NCBI GenBank assembly: GCA_009776735.1
Contig: WRNG01000003.1
Location: forward strand, 1 to 51,098
Length of the DNA stretch: 51,098 bases
Direction of reading: 5' to 3'
Source: Dehalococcoidia bacterium
GTDB taxonomy: Bacteria; Chloroflexota; Dehalococcoidia; Dehalococcoidales; UBA1222
Shown here piece by piece: positions 36,239 to 45,720 of this stretch. Made by a program: the position numbers and the translations under genes. The notes under the pieces are model-generated. The model was not told the DNA's origin. It worked only from the letters and a program-made list of their open reading frames with translations, and searched no databases. Each line of letters opens with the position of its first letter. Position 1 is the first letter of the stretch.

Positions 36239-37054
36239 ATGGCAACACTCTACATTGTGGCGACTCCCATCGGAAATTTAGAAGACATAACCCTGCGAGC
36301 TTTGCGTATTCTGCGAGAGGTTTCACTGATTGCGTCGGAGGATACGCGTACGACTTTTCGCCTTCTCAAGCGTCATAAGATTACCACCCCCTTAACCAGT
36401 TATTTTGAGCATAACAAACAGAGTAAGCTTGAATATCTGTTGGGGAAACTGGCTGGTGGAGATATAGCGTTGGTTTCTGAGGCCGGGATGCCGGCGATTT
36501 CTGATCCTGGCTATGAGTTGGTGGTAGCAGCCAAACGAGAAGGTTTTAATGTGGTCCCAATCCCAGGTCCATCGGCTTTTATTTCGGCACTGGCTGTTTC
36601 AGGGTTGCCAACAGATGCCTGTCACTATCTTGGTTTTTTGCCGCGAAAGACGAGTGACAGACGCCGTTTATTGGAAACAGTGGCCCATGAAATGGTAACG
36701 CTTGCGGCATATGAAGCGCCACATCGCTTAATCGTGGCGTTACGTGATATAATGGACATCCTGGGAAATCGTCGGGTAGCCGTATGTCGCGAACTGACAA
36801 AATTGCATGAGGAAGTATTTTGTGGGACAGTGGGCGAGGCCATCGCGCATTTTGGGTTGCCAAGGGGCGAATTTACTCTTATTATTGATGGATTTACGAG
36901 CCCTGCCTCGTCAAATAGTGTGACTGAGGTTACGGCTCAATTGCTGGAGCTTAAAAAGAACGGGGTGACAGCGAAGGAAGCATTGGAGCTTATTGCCAAG
37001 GGAAACGGAATTTCGCGACGGGACTTATATCGCGAATGGTTGAAATTGAAATAG
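36239..37054 (+). CDS. rsmI: 16S rRNA (cytidine-1402-2'-O)-methyltransferase
   Basis: Methylates the 2'-OH of C1402 in the decoding centre of 16S rRNA. The tetrapyrrole-methylase fold begins MATLYIVATPIGNLEDITLRALRIL, followed by EDTRTTFRLL, SEAGMPAISDPGYELV, the SAM-binding PGPSAFISALAVSGLPTD and FLPRKTSDRRRLL. At 271 aa it is normal. It heads a plus-strand cluster with a small zinc protein and metG. The ATG at 36239 lies directly behind a TATAAT, suggesting leaderless translation. Confidence 0.96.
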   Translation: MATLYIVATPIGNLEDITLRALRILREVSLIASEDTRTTFRLLKRHKITTPLTSYFEHNKQSKLEYLLGKLAGGDIALVSEAGMPAISDPGYELVVAAKREGFNVVPIPGPSAFISALAVSGLPTDACHYLGFLPRKTSDRRRLLETVAHEMVTLAAYEAPHRLIVALRDIMDILGNRRVAVCRELTKLHEEVFCGTVGEAIAHFGLPRGEFTLIIDGFTSPASSNSVTEVTAQLLELKKNGVTAKEALELIAKGNGISRRDLYREWLKLK

Positions 37055-37073
37055 TATTACCGGGGAGAATAAA

Positions 37074-37337
37074 ATGAGAAGAGGTTGCTTATCTGTCGGT
37101 ACGGTTAATTGTGATATCTGTAACCGTCACATTCCTTATCCAGAGCGTTACGTCATGGTTGACGAGGATGGTAAAGGAGATGAAGTGAGATTGGGCGGTA
37201 AGAGTGTCCGTTATTGTATAGAATGCGCTCAGAAAAAAGGCTATGCTCACTACAAAGAAATCAAAGGCGAAATGACACTTACTTTTCTGCGTGATGGTGG
37301 AGACGTGATAAGCGATCCCGTCGCAGAAAATGATTAA
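37074..37337 (+). CDS. Small zinc-binding-type protein of unknown function
   Basis: An 87-aa protein with two Cys pairs, NCDIC near residue 13 and YCIEC near residue 48, spaced like a treble-clef or zinc-ribbon site. Between them lies HIPYPERYVMVDEDGKGDEVRLGGKSV. Function unknown; it may bind nucleic acid or protein. GGGGAGA precedes the ATG. It lies 19 bp after rsmI, so it is probably cotranscribed with it. Confidence 0.8.
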   Translation: MRRGCLSVGTVNCDICNRHIPYPERYVMVDEDGKGDEVRLGGKSVRYCIECAQKKGYAHYKEIKGEMTLTFLRDGGDVISDPVAEND

Positions 37338-37450
37338 ATGGGACGGTTATTAAAACTGAGACAAATGTTTAACAATTGAGTCTGTTCTTTTCTCTATCAG
37401 TGGTCTATTGTCTCAAAGAATGCTAAATTTCCACTTTTCAAAGCTGAAAA

Positions 37451-39121
37451 ATGACTGAAAATATTCTAATTGCTGTTGCTTGGCCATATGCGAACAGTCG
37501 ATTGCATTTGGGACATGTGGCTGGGGCATACCTTCCGGCGGACATCTTTGCTCGTTACCATCGTATTAAAGGTAACCGCGTCATAATGGTTTCGGGCTCT
37601 GATCAACATGGTACCCCCGTGACAATCCGTGCCGAAGCTGAAGGTAAAACTCCAGCTGAGATAGCTGACAGATACCATCAATTATTCTTGGAAGATTTTG
37701 CCAAACTGGGTATTTCTTGGGATTTGTTTACTTCAACCAGTACGGATAACCATAAGAAAACAGCACAGGAAGTATTCCTCAAACTACATCAAAAAGGTTA
37801 TATTTATCAGCGGAGTGTTTGCCAACCTTGGTGTGATAAGTGCAGACGTTTTTTGCCCGATCGTTATGTTGAAGGGACTTGTCCAATCTGTAAATCAACC
37901 AATGCGCGTGGAGATCAGTGCGAACAGTGCGGTAAACCAATGAACGCTTCCGAACTTCTTGACGCCCGTTGTCGAACTTGTGGCAATGCGCCGGAATACA
38001 AGGAGTCGGAGCATTTATTCTTTAAGCTTTCAGCATTCGAAAAGCCGCTTTTGGATTGGGTCAGTACACAATCACATTGGCGTGCCAATGTGCAAAACTT
38101 TACTAAGCGCTATCTTGAGGAGGGACTTCATGATCGTGCCATTACGCGTGATATAGATTGGGGTGTGCCTCTGCCGTTGGACGGCTATGATGAGAAGCGC
38201 CTTTATGTTTGGTTTGAAGCGGTTATAGGTTATTTATCGGCCAGTAAAGAATGGTCGGAAAAATTAGGCAAGCCTGAAGAATGGCGCACTTTTTGGGAAG
38301 GTGATGCACGAAGCTATTATTTTATCGGCAAAGACAACATTCCTTTTCACACTATTGTCTGGCCGGCAATGTTGATGGGATATGAAGGGTTGGCGCTGCC
38401 ATATAATGTGCCGGCAAACGAGTTTTTAACAATCGAATCACAAAAATTCTCAAAGAGTCGCAATTTAGCCATATGGGTGACGGATTACTTTGAGCGCTAC
38501 CAAGCTGATCCGTTGCGGTATTTGCTTTCAGCGAATATGCCGGAAACAGCAGACACTGATTTTTCCTGGCGTGAATTTGTCAGACGCAACAATGATGAAC
38601 TTGTCTCTACCTATGGCAATTTGGTCCAGCGCGTGCTGACATTTACCTACGGACGTTTTGAGGCTGAAGTGCCTTTCCCCGGTGAGATTGACGAAGCAAG
38701 TCAAGTGATGTTGGGGAAAGCAACTGCGATTTTTGAGGTGGTGGGCAATTTGTTAGCCAGCTGTCATTTTAAAGAGGCTTTACGTGCCGCCATGTCATTA
38801 GCGCAAGAAGCGAACCGATATTTGGATGAAAAAGCTCCGTGGAAAGCCATTAAAACTGACCGCCAGAACTCGGCGTTGTCATTATATGTGGCTATTGCGG
38901 TTATAACGGCACTAAAGACAGTTCTGTATCCGTTTATCCCGTTCAGTTCGCAGAAAGTACATGACTATTTAGGATTACAAGGCAATATTGAGGACTCTGG
39001 TTGGCAACTAGCCTTACCGCAACCGGGAAGCAAACTAAAGCAACCACAGGTGCTTTTTACAAAATTAGAAGAGGCTGTGGTTGAAGAGGAAATGCAGCGG
39101 ATGGGGCTCATCGCAAACTAG
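37451..39121 (+). CDS. metG: Methionine--tRNA ligase
   Basis: Class I synthetase charging initiator and elongator tRNA-Met. The HIGH-type motif is HLGHVAGA, the zinc-knuckle domain carries four CxxC pairs (CDKC, CPIC, CEQC, CRTC), and the KMSKS-type loop reads KFSKS. The C-terminal helical anticodon-binding domain follows. At 556 aa there is no C-terminal EMAP/Trbp111 domain. It is followed after 15 bp by the prenyl synthase. Confidence 0.97.
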   Translation: MTENILIAVAWPYANSRLHLGHVAGAYLPADIFARYHRIKGNRVIMVSGSDQHGTPVTIRAEAEGKTPAEIADRYHQLFLEDFAKLGISWDLFTSTSTDNHKKTAQEVFLKLHQKGYIYQRSVCQPWCDKCRRFLPDRYVEGTCPICKSTNARGDQCEQCGKPMNASELLDARCRTCGNAPEYKESEHLFFKLSAFEKPLLDWVSTQSHWRANVQNFTKRYLEEGLHDRAITRDIDWGVPLPLDGYDEKRLYVWFEAVIGYLSASKEWSEKLGKPEEWRTFWEGDARSYYFIGKDNIPFHTIVWPAMLMGYEGLALPYNVPANEFLTIESQKFSKSRNLAIWVTDYFERYQADPLRYLLSANMPETADTDFSWREFVRRNNDELVSTYGNLVQRVLTFTYGRFEAEVPFPGEIDEASQVMLGKATAIFEVVGNLLASCHFKEALRAAMSLAQEANRYLDEKAPWKAIKTDRQNSALSLYVAIAVITALKTVLYPFIPFSSQKVHDYLGLQGNIEDSGWQLALPQPGSKLKQPQVLFTKLEEAVVEEEMQRMGLIAN

Positions 39122-39136
39122 AAAAGGTGATAACAG

Positions 39137-40105
39137 GTGGTGCTTAGTAGTATACATTCATTAGTACAAACAGGGCTATCGGGGGTCAACGCTGATTTTG
39201 CCAGCTTAATTGATAGCCAGAACAATTTTCCGGAAATGCAGAAAATGTTACGCCAAGTCTTACTTGGTGGCAAGGTAGTGCGTCCGACTTTAACACTTTT
39301 ATCCGGTTCTTTTTATAACTATAATCTCGAACAGTTACAGCCCATGGCTACGGCCACGGAACTTATGCATATCGCCACATTAGTACATGATGATGCCATC
39401 GATTCAGCCGATCTTAGACGTGGCAATTCTACCATTAATGCGCTTTGGGGAGTGGATTTAGCCATTCTTGTCGGTGATTTCTTATTTGCTCGTGCTGGTG
39501 AAATGGCGGCACGGGCAGGCAATATTCGTGTGGTAGAGTTGTTTTCGCAAACATTGGGAGTTATTGCTCGCGGTGAAGTTAAACAAGCCTTGGCTTCTTT
39601 CAGACTGGACCAAAGCATAGAGCAATATATTGAGCGGGTGGCGGCCAAAACGGCAGCTTTGTTTACCCTTTCCACAGTGAGCGGCGGGATTCTAAGCTTA
39701 GCACCTGAGGATAAGGTGCAAATACTGTATGATTACGGTTACAATCTGGGAATTGCTTTCCAGATTGTGGATGATATCCTTGATTTTGTGGGTAATGCCA
39801 GTGATGTTGGCAAACCGGTTGGAGCCGATTTGGTCCAGGGAACAGTGACGTTGCCAGCTATGAAACTATTGCAGCGTTATCCTAAAGATAATCCTTTAAT
39901 CAAAATAGCCCGCCAGGAAGATGTGGAGGACAGCATTCGTAAAGTTATTGAAATGATACGTAACTCAAACATTATTGACGAGTGCTATCAACTGGCAAAC
40001 GACTACAGTAAACTTGCTCTGCGTGATTTGAATAAATTGCCGACAAAACCCGCTTCACAGGCATTGATGTCTTTGGCTGAGTATGTGGTGAGCCGCAATA
40101 AATGA
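39137..40105 (+). CDS. Polyprenyl diphosphate synthase
   Basis: A trans-prenyltransferase that extends allylic diphosphates with IPP. The first aspartate-rich motif is HDDAIDSADLRRG and the second is IVDDILDFVGN. Lys and Arg for IPP binding are in GGKVVRPTL. At 322 aa it is of the long-chain (hepta/octa/nonaprenyl) size, which would supply quinone side chains or other C35-C45 lipids; chain length cannot be read safely. GTG start at 39137. It lies downstream of metG and converges with ftsH. Confidence 0.92.
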   Translation: MVLSSIHSLVQTGLSGVNADFASLIDSQNNFPEMQKMLRQVLLGGKVVRPTLTLLSGSFYNYNLEQLQPMATATELMHIATLVHDDAIDSADLRRGNSTINALWGVDLAILVGDFLFARAGEMAARAGNIRVVELFSQTLGVIARGEVKQALASFRLDQSIEQYIERVAAKTAALFTLSTVSGGILSLAPEDKVQILYDYGYNLGIAFQIVDDILDFVGNASDVGKPVGADLVQGTVTLPAMKLLQRYPKDNPLIKIARQEDVEDSIRKVIEMIRNSNIIDECYQLANDYSKLALRDLNKLPTKPASQALMSLAEYVVSRNK

Positions 40106-40126
40106 GGTAGTGATAAAGCGGACTGC

Positions 40127-41926
40127 TTACTGTTTTTTGCTCTCACCTAGTATTTTATCAAGCTCGTCCCCTTCAAGAGTCTCTCTTTCCAACAGTGTTG
40201 TGGCCAGAAAATCCAACTTGTTGCGGTATTCTGTCAGTAGACTGATAGCTGTTTCATGAGCTTTTCGAATGATGCGGTTGACTTCGTTGTCAATTTGGTC
40301 TGCAACTTTGTCGCCATAGTCTCGTTGTTCGGTAATTTCTCGCCCCAGGAATATCATTTCTTCTTTTTGGCCGAACGTACGTGGTCCAAGCAAATCACTC
40401 ATGCCATAATTGGTAACCATGCGGCGGGCCAAATCAGTTGCTTCCTTGATGTCTTGAGAGGCGCCGGTGGACATTTCTTTGAATTGCAGTTCTTCGGCAG
40501 CTCTTCCGGCGAGGTACATCGCCAAAGAATCCTCAATATAAGAACGAGTATGATACAACCTATCTTCTGTCAGCGGTTTGGTATAACCGCCGGCAAGACC
40601 TCGTGGAATGATGGTTACTTTGCGTATGGGTTCAAGATTAGGAAGCAAATGTCCCACTAGAGCATGCCCAGCTTCATGGAAAGCCGTAAGCTCTTTCTCT
40701 TTAGGGGCCATGCGGCGGCTTTTTCGCTCAGGGCCCATGACTACTCTGTCAATGCTTTCTTCGAGTTCAGCCATACTAATAACGTTCTTGTCATGCCGCG
40801 CCGCCAATATGGCGGCCTCATTTACTAAGTTGGCTAAATCGGCGCCAGAAAAACCTGCCGTCAGTTTGGCAATTACTTCAAGATTAACGTCAGACGCGAC
40901 AGGTTTATCACGAGTATGCACTTTTAAGATGGCGTTGCGACCAGTAACATCAGGACGATCAAGTACCACGCGACGATCAAAACGCCCCGGACGTAAAAGC
41001 GCTGGGTCAAGGACATCCGGGCGATTGGTGGCGGCAACAATTATCACACTGACATTAGTATCAAACCCATCCATCTCGACGAGGATTTGGTTGAGTGTTT
41101 GCTCGCGCTCATCATGTCCGCCACCCAGTCCGGCACCGCGCTGCCGCCCTACTGCATCAATTTCATCAATGAAAATAATACAGGGGGCATTACGTTTGGC
41201 TTGTTCAAATAAATCACGCACGCGGGATGCCCCAATGCCTACGAACATCTCAACAAATTCAGAACCGCTTATGGAAAAAAAAGGAACACCGGCTTCTCCC
41301 GAAACAGCGCGTGCCATCAGTGTTTTACCTGTACCGGGAGGCCCAATCAAAAGCACTCCTTTGGGGATACGAGCTCCCAGTTGCTGAAATTTTTCGCGCG
41401 ACTTGAGGAACTCAACAATTTCGCTTAGGTCTTGCTTGGCTTCATCGACCCCGGCGATATCGTCAAACTTCACGGTTGGCTTATCTTGACTGAAAAGACG
41501 GGCACGCGAACGCCCGAAACTCATGGCCTGATTATTGGCGCCACGTATTTGGCTGAACATAAAAAGGAAGAATACACAAAGCACGGCAATCGGCAGAATT
41601 ACCCCCAAAACACTTCCCCAGTCAATTCCCGAGGGGGGGGTTATTTTTAACTCAACATCTGTTAAATCAAGGTCCTTAATATCGTAGATACTGGCGTTAT
41701 TTTCTTTATTGGTGACATATTTTTTCCCGTCTTTCCCGGTGATATTGATTTTGTTAATGCTGACTTCAATGGACTTGATTTCGTGAGCCTGAGACATGCT
41801 GACCATTTCAGACAATGACAGTTTATTTGGGTTATCGCTATTCTGGGAGACCACAGTAAAAAGAGCCACTGCCGATATAATGATTACGAGATAAACAATC
41901 CAACTACGTCTTAGATTTATTTTCAT
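40127..41926 (-). CDS. ftsH: ATP-dependent zinc metalloprotease FtsH
   Basis: Membrane-bound AAA+ protease degrading membrane and regulatory proteins. Two membrane segments lie at about residues 9-27 and 104-127 with an extracytoplasmic domain between. The AAA module has Walker A GPPGTGKT (about 195-202), Walker [12 protein letters not shown], the pore motif [17 protein letters not shown] and the second region of homology ([21 protein letters not shown]). The protease domain has the zinc site HEAGH. At 599 aa it is normal. AGGAG precedes the ATG. Confidence 0.97.
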   Translation of the reverse strand: MKINLRRSWIVYLVIIISAVALFTVVSQNSDNPNKLSLSEMVSMSQAHEIKSIEVSINKINITGKDGKKYVTNKENNASIYDIKDLDLTDVELKITPPSGIDWGSVLGVILPIAVLCVFFLFMFSQIRGANNQAMSFGRSRARLFSQDKPTVKFDDIAGVDEAKQDLSEIVEFLKSREKFQQLGARIPKGVLLIGPPGTGKTLMARAVSGEAGVPFFSISGSEFVEMFVGIGASRVRDLFEQAKRNAPCIIFIDEIDAVGRQRGAGLGGGHDEREQTLNQILVEMDGFDTNVSVIIVAATNRPDVLDPALLRPGRFDRRVVLDRPDVTGRNAILKVHTRDKPVASDVNLEVIAKLTAGFSGADLANLVNEAAILAARHDKNVISMAELEESIDRVVMGPERKSRRMAPKEKELTAFHEAGHALVGHLLPNLEPIRKVTIIPRGLAGGYTKPLTEDRLYHTRSYIEDSLAMYLAGRAAEELQFKEMSTGASQDIKEATDLARRMVTNYGMSDLLGPRTFGQKEEMIFLGREITEQRDYGDKVADQIDNEVNRIIRKAHETAISLLTEYRNKLDFLATTLLERETLEGDELDKILGESKKQ

Positions 41927-41956
41927 GGAGAATGCTCCTGTTAATTGCTTCTGATA

Positions 41957-41986
41957 AGTATAGCATTAAAGCTTTTATCGCGTCAC
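41957..41986 (-). promoter_or_regulatory. Putative promoter of ftsH
   Basis: On the minus strand GTGACG and TATACT are 18 bp apart. The predicted start near 41950 gives a leader of about 24 nt including AGGAG. No CIRCE heat-shock operator was seen. Confidence 0.55.
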
Positions 41987-42093
41987 TTGAAGCCCCGGCG
42001 CTTGTTTTTCTTGTGAGATGTTTGATTGCATACACTATCAGCATGTTTTACTATTTAACAAACAAGGATTTCTTTGTGTGAAAAGGTGAATTA

Positions 42094-42930
42094 ATGGGAG
42101 AAGGTCTTATTCAAGGCGGGGCGCTGGTTTTTTTGTTGATAGGCATTGGGTTTATTGCCGGAAGTTATGGGACACTGGTAGGTTTGGGTGGGGCAGTGAT
42201 ACTGACCCCGGTGCTGCTACTGCTTTTTCCACAGGCTGACCCGATTGTGTTAACAAGTGTTACCATGGGAGTGGTGTTCTTAAACGCGCTTTCGGGGACG
42301 GTGTCATACATTTCCCAAAAGCGCATTGATTATCGCAATGGCATATATTTTGCTTTGGCTACCATCCCTGGAACAATCATCGGGGTTTGGACTTTGCAAT
42401 TCATATCTCCCAAAGCGTTCTCGGTAATATTTGGTTTAGTGTTACTTATCTTTGCCGTTATCATTTGGTTTCGTCCTTTGCCAAAGCAAATACAAACAAT
42501 TACGAACACTCCTGATGGTAATAAGCTGGAAAACGATAATAAAGGCCTTAATTACAATTGCAATCGTCCGCTGGGGGTTGCATTGAGTTTTATTATCAGT
42601 TTTATAGCTGGAATATTAGGGATTGGTGGCGGCATAATGCATATGCCGATGATGTTATATGTACTTTCCTTCCCGCTCCATATAGCCACAGCTACTTCGC
42701 AGTTCATGCTGGTTTTTACCGGGCTTGCCGGAACGATTACTCATGCTACTGCCGGAACCTACATGCAAAGCTGGCAAATTCTGTTATGGATTGCGCTGGG
42801 GGCCATTCCTGGGGCACAAATTGGAGCCAGGTTGTCGAAAAGAATTAACAGCATTATACTCGTCAGACTTTTAGTGTTAGGACTGGTTTTAGCAGGGTTG
42901 CGGCTGGCAGTGGCTGGGATTGGGATGTGA
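42094..42930 (+). CDS. TauE/SafE family permease
   Basis: A 278-aa membrane protein with about eight hydrophobic segments in two halves, each opening with the glycine-rich motif of this family: GLGGAVILTPVLLLLFP and GIGGGIMHMPMMLYVL. Family members move sulfite, sulfonates or other organic anions; the substrate here cannot be assigned. The two halves are joined by a polar loop (KQIQTITNTPDGNKLENDNKG). AAAGGTG precedes the ATG. It is divergent from ftsH and stands alone. Confidence 0.9.
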   Translation: MGEGLIQGGALVFLLIGIGFIAGSYGTLVGLGGAVILTPVLLLLFPQADPIVLTSVTMGVVFLNALSGTVSYISQKRIDYRNGIYFALATIPGTIIGVWTLQFISPKAFSVIFGLVLLIFAVIIWFRPLPKQIQTITNTPDGNKLENDNKGLNYNCNRPLGVALSFIISFIAGILGIGGGIMHMPMMLYVLSFPLHIATATSQFMLVFTGLAGTITHATAGTYMQSWQILLWIALGAIPGAQIGARLSKRINSIILVRLLVLGLVLAGLRLAVAGIGM

Positions 42931-42963
42931 GGCAATCTGTCGGAGTGTGTTGAAAGCATGCTG

Positions 42964-43791
42964 TCAGATTTTTTGATAGCTTTCTTTAAGCAAGAGAGCG
43001 TCTTCTTCTCTGTTAGGACTTTCACAGATTACACTCCCACTGATGTTATAGTCTTTCAAAGCGCGTAACAAGTCCTCGTATTTAAAATCCGATGAACGAA
43101 GTGGGAGATGCTTTCTCTCTCCACTCTTGCTATATTCAATTCCTGAGACATGGATATGCATATTACTTAGTGCGTCTTCTCCCAGGTTTTTTCGGAGTGA
43201 GTTTAGCAACCCGCGAAATTCGTCATATGAATTATTCTTACCGCTACGTGCGTGCAAGTGGGCAAAATCAATACAAGGGGCAACATTTGTCAGCGAAAGA
43301 GAAAGAGCAAATAACTCATCCAAGTCGCCGAATTGACTGGGTTTCCCTGAGCTTTCTGGTCGAAGCGTAATATCAATTGATTCTTCTTGTAACTTCTGTG
43401 AGACGACAGCCAGCGTTTCCAATACCATGGCACCGGCTTTTTCCGGGCTGTCACCAAGGTAAAACCCGGGATGAAATACGACATTTTTGGCGCTACACAG
43501 AGCAGCAATGCGAGCAGCTTTGAGGAGTATTCCTTGACTGGCGTGAAGCTTGGCTGGCTCGTGAGCGTTGAAATTTAGATAATAAGGTGCGTGAACAGAT
43601 ATTCTGACACTGTTGTTTTTGGCAATACCAGCTATAGCCTTAGCTTGAGCCTCGTTTAAATAAACACCCTTCACAAACTCGATTTCTAGGCAGTCTAGTC
43701 CCAGCATGGCAACCCGCCTGATCCCTTCGCCAGTCTCCTGCGGCCAGGTACTTAGTGGAATTCCAGCGGTGCCGAATAGTAATTGTGCCAT
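42964..43791 (-). CDS. Endonuclease IV-like TIM-barrel protein
   Basis: A 275-aa member of the xylose isomerase-like/AP endonuclease 2 superfamily. Metal-ligand blocks are in order: GLDCLEIEFV, VRISVHAPYYLNFN, NVVFHPGFYLG, LRPESSGKPSQFG, PCIDFAHLHAR, MHIHVSGIEYSK and VICESPN. The FAHLHAR and HIHVSGIEY blocks with GKPSQFG are closer to endonuclease IV (Nfo) than to sugar isomerases, suggesting an abasic-site nuclease or a relative. Function not proven. Monocistronic, convergent with the permease. Confidence 0.82.
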   Translation of the reverse strand: MAQLLFGTAGIPLSTWPQETGEGIRRVAMLGLDCLEIEFVKGVYLNEAQAKAIAGIAKNNSVRISVHAPYYLNFNAHEPAKLHASQGILLKAARIAALCSAKNVVFHPGFYLGDSPEKAGAMVLETLAVVSQKLQEESIDITLRPESSGKPSQFGDLDELFALSLSLTNVAPCIDFAHLHARSGKNNSYDEFRGLLNSLRKNLGEDALSNMHIHVSGIEYSKSGERKHLPLRSSDFKYEDLLRALKDYNISGSVICESPNREEDALLLKESYQKI

Positions 43792-43863
43792 GGTTTGCAG
43801 AGTATAGCAGGAAAAAAGCGTTGGATACTAATATCCCAAAATATTTGGATTGAGTCGCTATGA

Positions 43864-43869
43864 TATAAT
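43864..43869 (+). promoter_or_regulatory. -10 element of rsfS implying a leaderless mRNA
   Basis: A perfect TATAAT ends 6 bases before the rsfS ATG, the same geometry as at rsmI. The intervening GGGAT is too close to act as a ribosome site if transcription begins at the ATG. No clear -35 is seen. Confidence 0.55.
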
Positions 43870-43875
43870 TGGGAT

Positions 43876-44241
43876 ATGAGAACCAAGGTTACAAGCTTGA
43901 ACGCATTGGATGTTGCGCATGCCGTTGTTGAAGTTGCTAGCGAAAAGTTCGCTAGTGATATTGTGTTACTTGATGTTCGTACTCTCAGTAGTCTGTCCGA
44001 TTATCTGGTAATTGTAAATGGCGAGTCCAATCGGCAATTGGAAGCCATTGCGGAAGAAATTGTACGGGGCATGAAACGGAGCGAAGTAAAGCTCTCGCAT
44101 CGCGAGGGAACGGCTGTCTCAGGTTGGATACTGCTTGATTTCATTGATGTCATCGTACACATATTCGCTCCCGCCGAACGAGCGTATTACAAACTGGATG
44201 AAATGTGGAGTGCTGCCCACTCAGTAATGCGCTTAGCCTAA
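43876..44241 (+). CDS. rsfS: Ribosomal silencing factor RsfS
   Basis: Binds L14 on the 50S subunit and blocks subunit joining under starvation. The 121-aa product has the family blocks ASDIVLLDVRTLSSLSDYLVIVNGESNRQLEAIA, REGTAVSGWILLDFIDVIVHIF and RAYYKLDEMW. Length normal. It appears monocistronic, convergent with the GLUG-repeat gene. Confidence 0.95.
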   Translation: MRTKVTSLNALDVAHAVVEVASEKFASDIVLLDVRTLSSLSDYLVIVNGESNRQLEAIAEEIVRGMKRSEVKLSHREGTAVSGWILLDFIDVIVHIFAPAERAYYKLDEMWSAAHSVMRLA

Positions 44242-44335
44242 TTTGACGGCTAACTTTGCTTGTTGTATTCCATTACGATGACATATTTATGGGTCTTCAA
44301 CGCTTAGTTGGACAAAATCACTAAGTTAAAGATTG

Positions 44336-45525
44336 TTAAGACTCTCTTGCGCGCATTACAATCATCACAACCAGCGCAATGCCAAGGATTGCCGCCAGAA
44401 TTACGAGCCACCACGGGAAATCCGATGTATCTTGCCCTGTCACAGTGTCGGTTACTGTAACCATTCTCTGAACGCCAGTCGAAACAGTTGTGGTAACAGT
44501 GGAAGAAGAAGTCACTGTTGTCGTAGCGGTATTGGTAACAGCTGTTGTTGAAATAATCGTTGTAGGGATAGCGCTGGTAACAGCGCTGGTGACGGTTGTG
44601 GGCACTGTATTGGTAACAACTGTCGTATTGGTTCTGGTAACTGTTGTAGGTACCGTATTTGTTACAGCAGGAAATGTTGCTGTAGTTGTTACGGTAGTGG
44701 TAATTGGGGGAACAGTTACAGTAACAATCATAACAAAGCATTTTAAGACAGGATACCCATTGTTTAATGATGGGGATATACCCCAAACCGAAATGAAATC
44801 AAAGCCCACGAAACTTGACAGAACCTTCATTTCCGAGTCAGAAAGAGGAGTTGTGGTATCTACTATCCCACTATCAACACCTTTTTGCGTTAGTTCGTCA
44901 CGGGGGGCACCGTTAACAATTTGGGCACTATCAATGTTATAGTAGCAGTTGGTGATGCTACTACTAGTATAGCCAGCAACACCTCCAACATATGCATTTG
45001 AAATGACAGTAGCATTAGCAGTCGCATCTCCAGTGTTATAACAGTTGGTGATAGTACTAGTAACATTGCCGGCAATACCACCAACATATGCATAGGCATC
45101 AGCATTAGCAGCCACATCTCCAGTGTTATAGCAGTTGGTGGCAGTGATATCACCGCGGCTAGCAATGCCGCCAGCATATGCATTTGAATTGACAGTAGCA
45201 TTAGCAGTCACATCTCCAGTGTTATAGCATTTGTTGATATCACCACTAAGAAATACGGTGTAACCAACAATGCCGCCAGTATTTGCACTTGAAGTGTTAG
45301 AAGCGTCAGATGCGTTGCCAGGAGCGTCAGTAGTAGCAGTTACAATGCCCATGTTATTGCAACTGGTGATATCACCACTCATAAGCATGGCGTAACCAAC
45401 AATGCCGCCAGCACTTGCGAGTCTTCCACTGGTTCCATTAGCATATGCAGTTACATTTCCCATGTTGTAGCAGATGGTGATAGTGGAAGTGCCATACAAA
45501 TCAAAAAATGAAGGCGTAGCCAACA
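44336..45525 (-). CDS. GLUG-repeat surface protein, C-terminal part after frameshift
   Basis: Continuation in a second frame of the gene that starts at 46250. It carries about six further GLUG-type units (GGIVGY...CYNTGDVTANA), then NGYPVLKCFVM, a Thr/Val-rich stalk of about 95 residues (TVTTTATFPAVTNTVPTTVT) that could be glycosylated or span a cell wall, and a C-terminal membrane anchor (WWLVILAAILGIALVVMIV) ending in RARES. The track start at 45562 is an artefact; the true reading enters this frame near the A6/T6 run at 45503-45508. The pieces together would make about 637 aa. Confidence 0.8.
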
Positions 45526-45720
45526 ATACCGCCAGCATATGCATTTGAATCGACAGGAGCATTAGCAGTCACATCCCCAGTGTTGTAGCAGTTGGTGATA
45601 GTGATACTATTCGTATAGGCAGTGCCAACAATGCCGCCAGCACTTGCCCATGCACCACCACTAGTATTAGCAGTCACATCTCCAGTGTTATAGCAGTTGG
45701 CGATAGTGGAACCAATAGCA
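44941..45720. repeat. Imperfect DNA repeats encoding GLUG units
   Basis: A segment of about 40 bp (AGCATTAGCAGTCACATCTC then CAGTGTTATAGCAGTTGGTGAT on the plus strand) recurs near 45011, 45101, 45197, 45558 and 45665, with partial copies between. Units are about 90-110 bp apart. Such near-identical copies can recombine and change repeat number. Confidence 0.8.

Noticed and set aside
40608-41387. Long 259-aa plus-strand ORF
   Set aside because: Fully antisense to the conserved AAA module of ftsH; Ser/Arg-rich composition typical of a shadow frame.
44490-44942. Plus-strand 150-aa Val/Thr-rich ORF
   Set aside because: It is the antisense shadow of the Thr-rich stalk of the GLUG protein; its low-complexity VTVV pattern comes from the repeats on the other strand.
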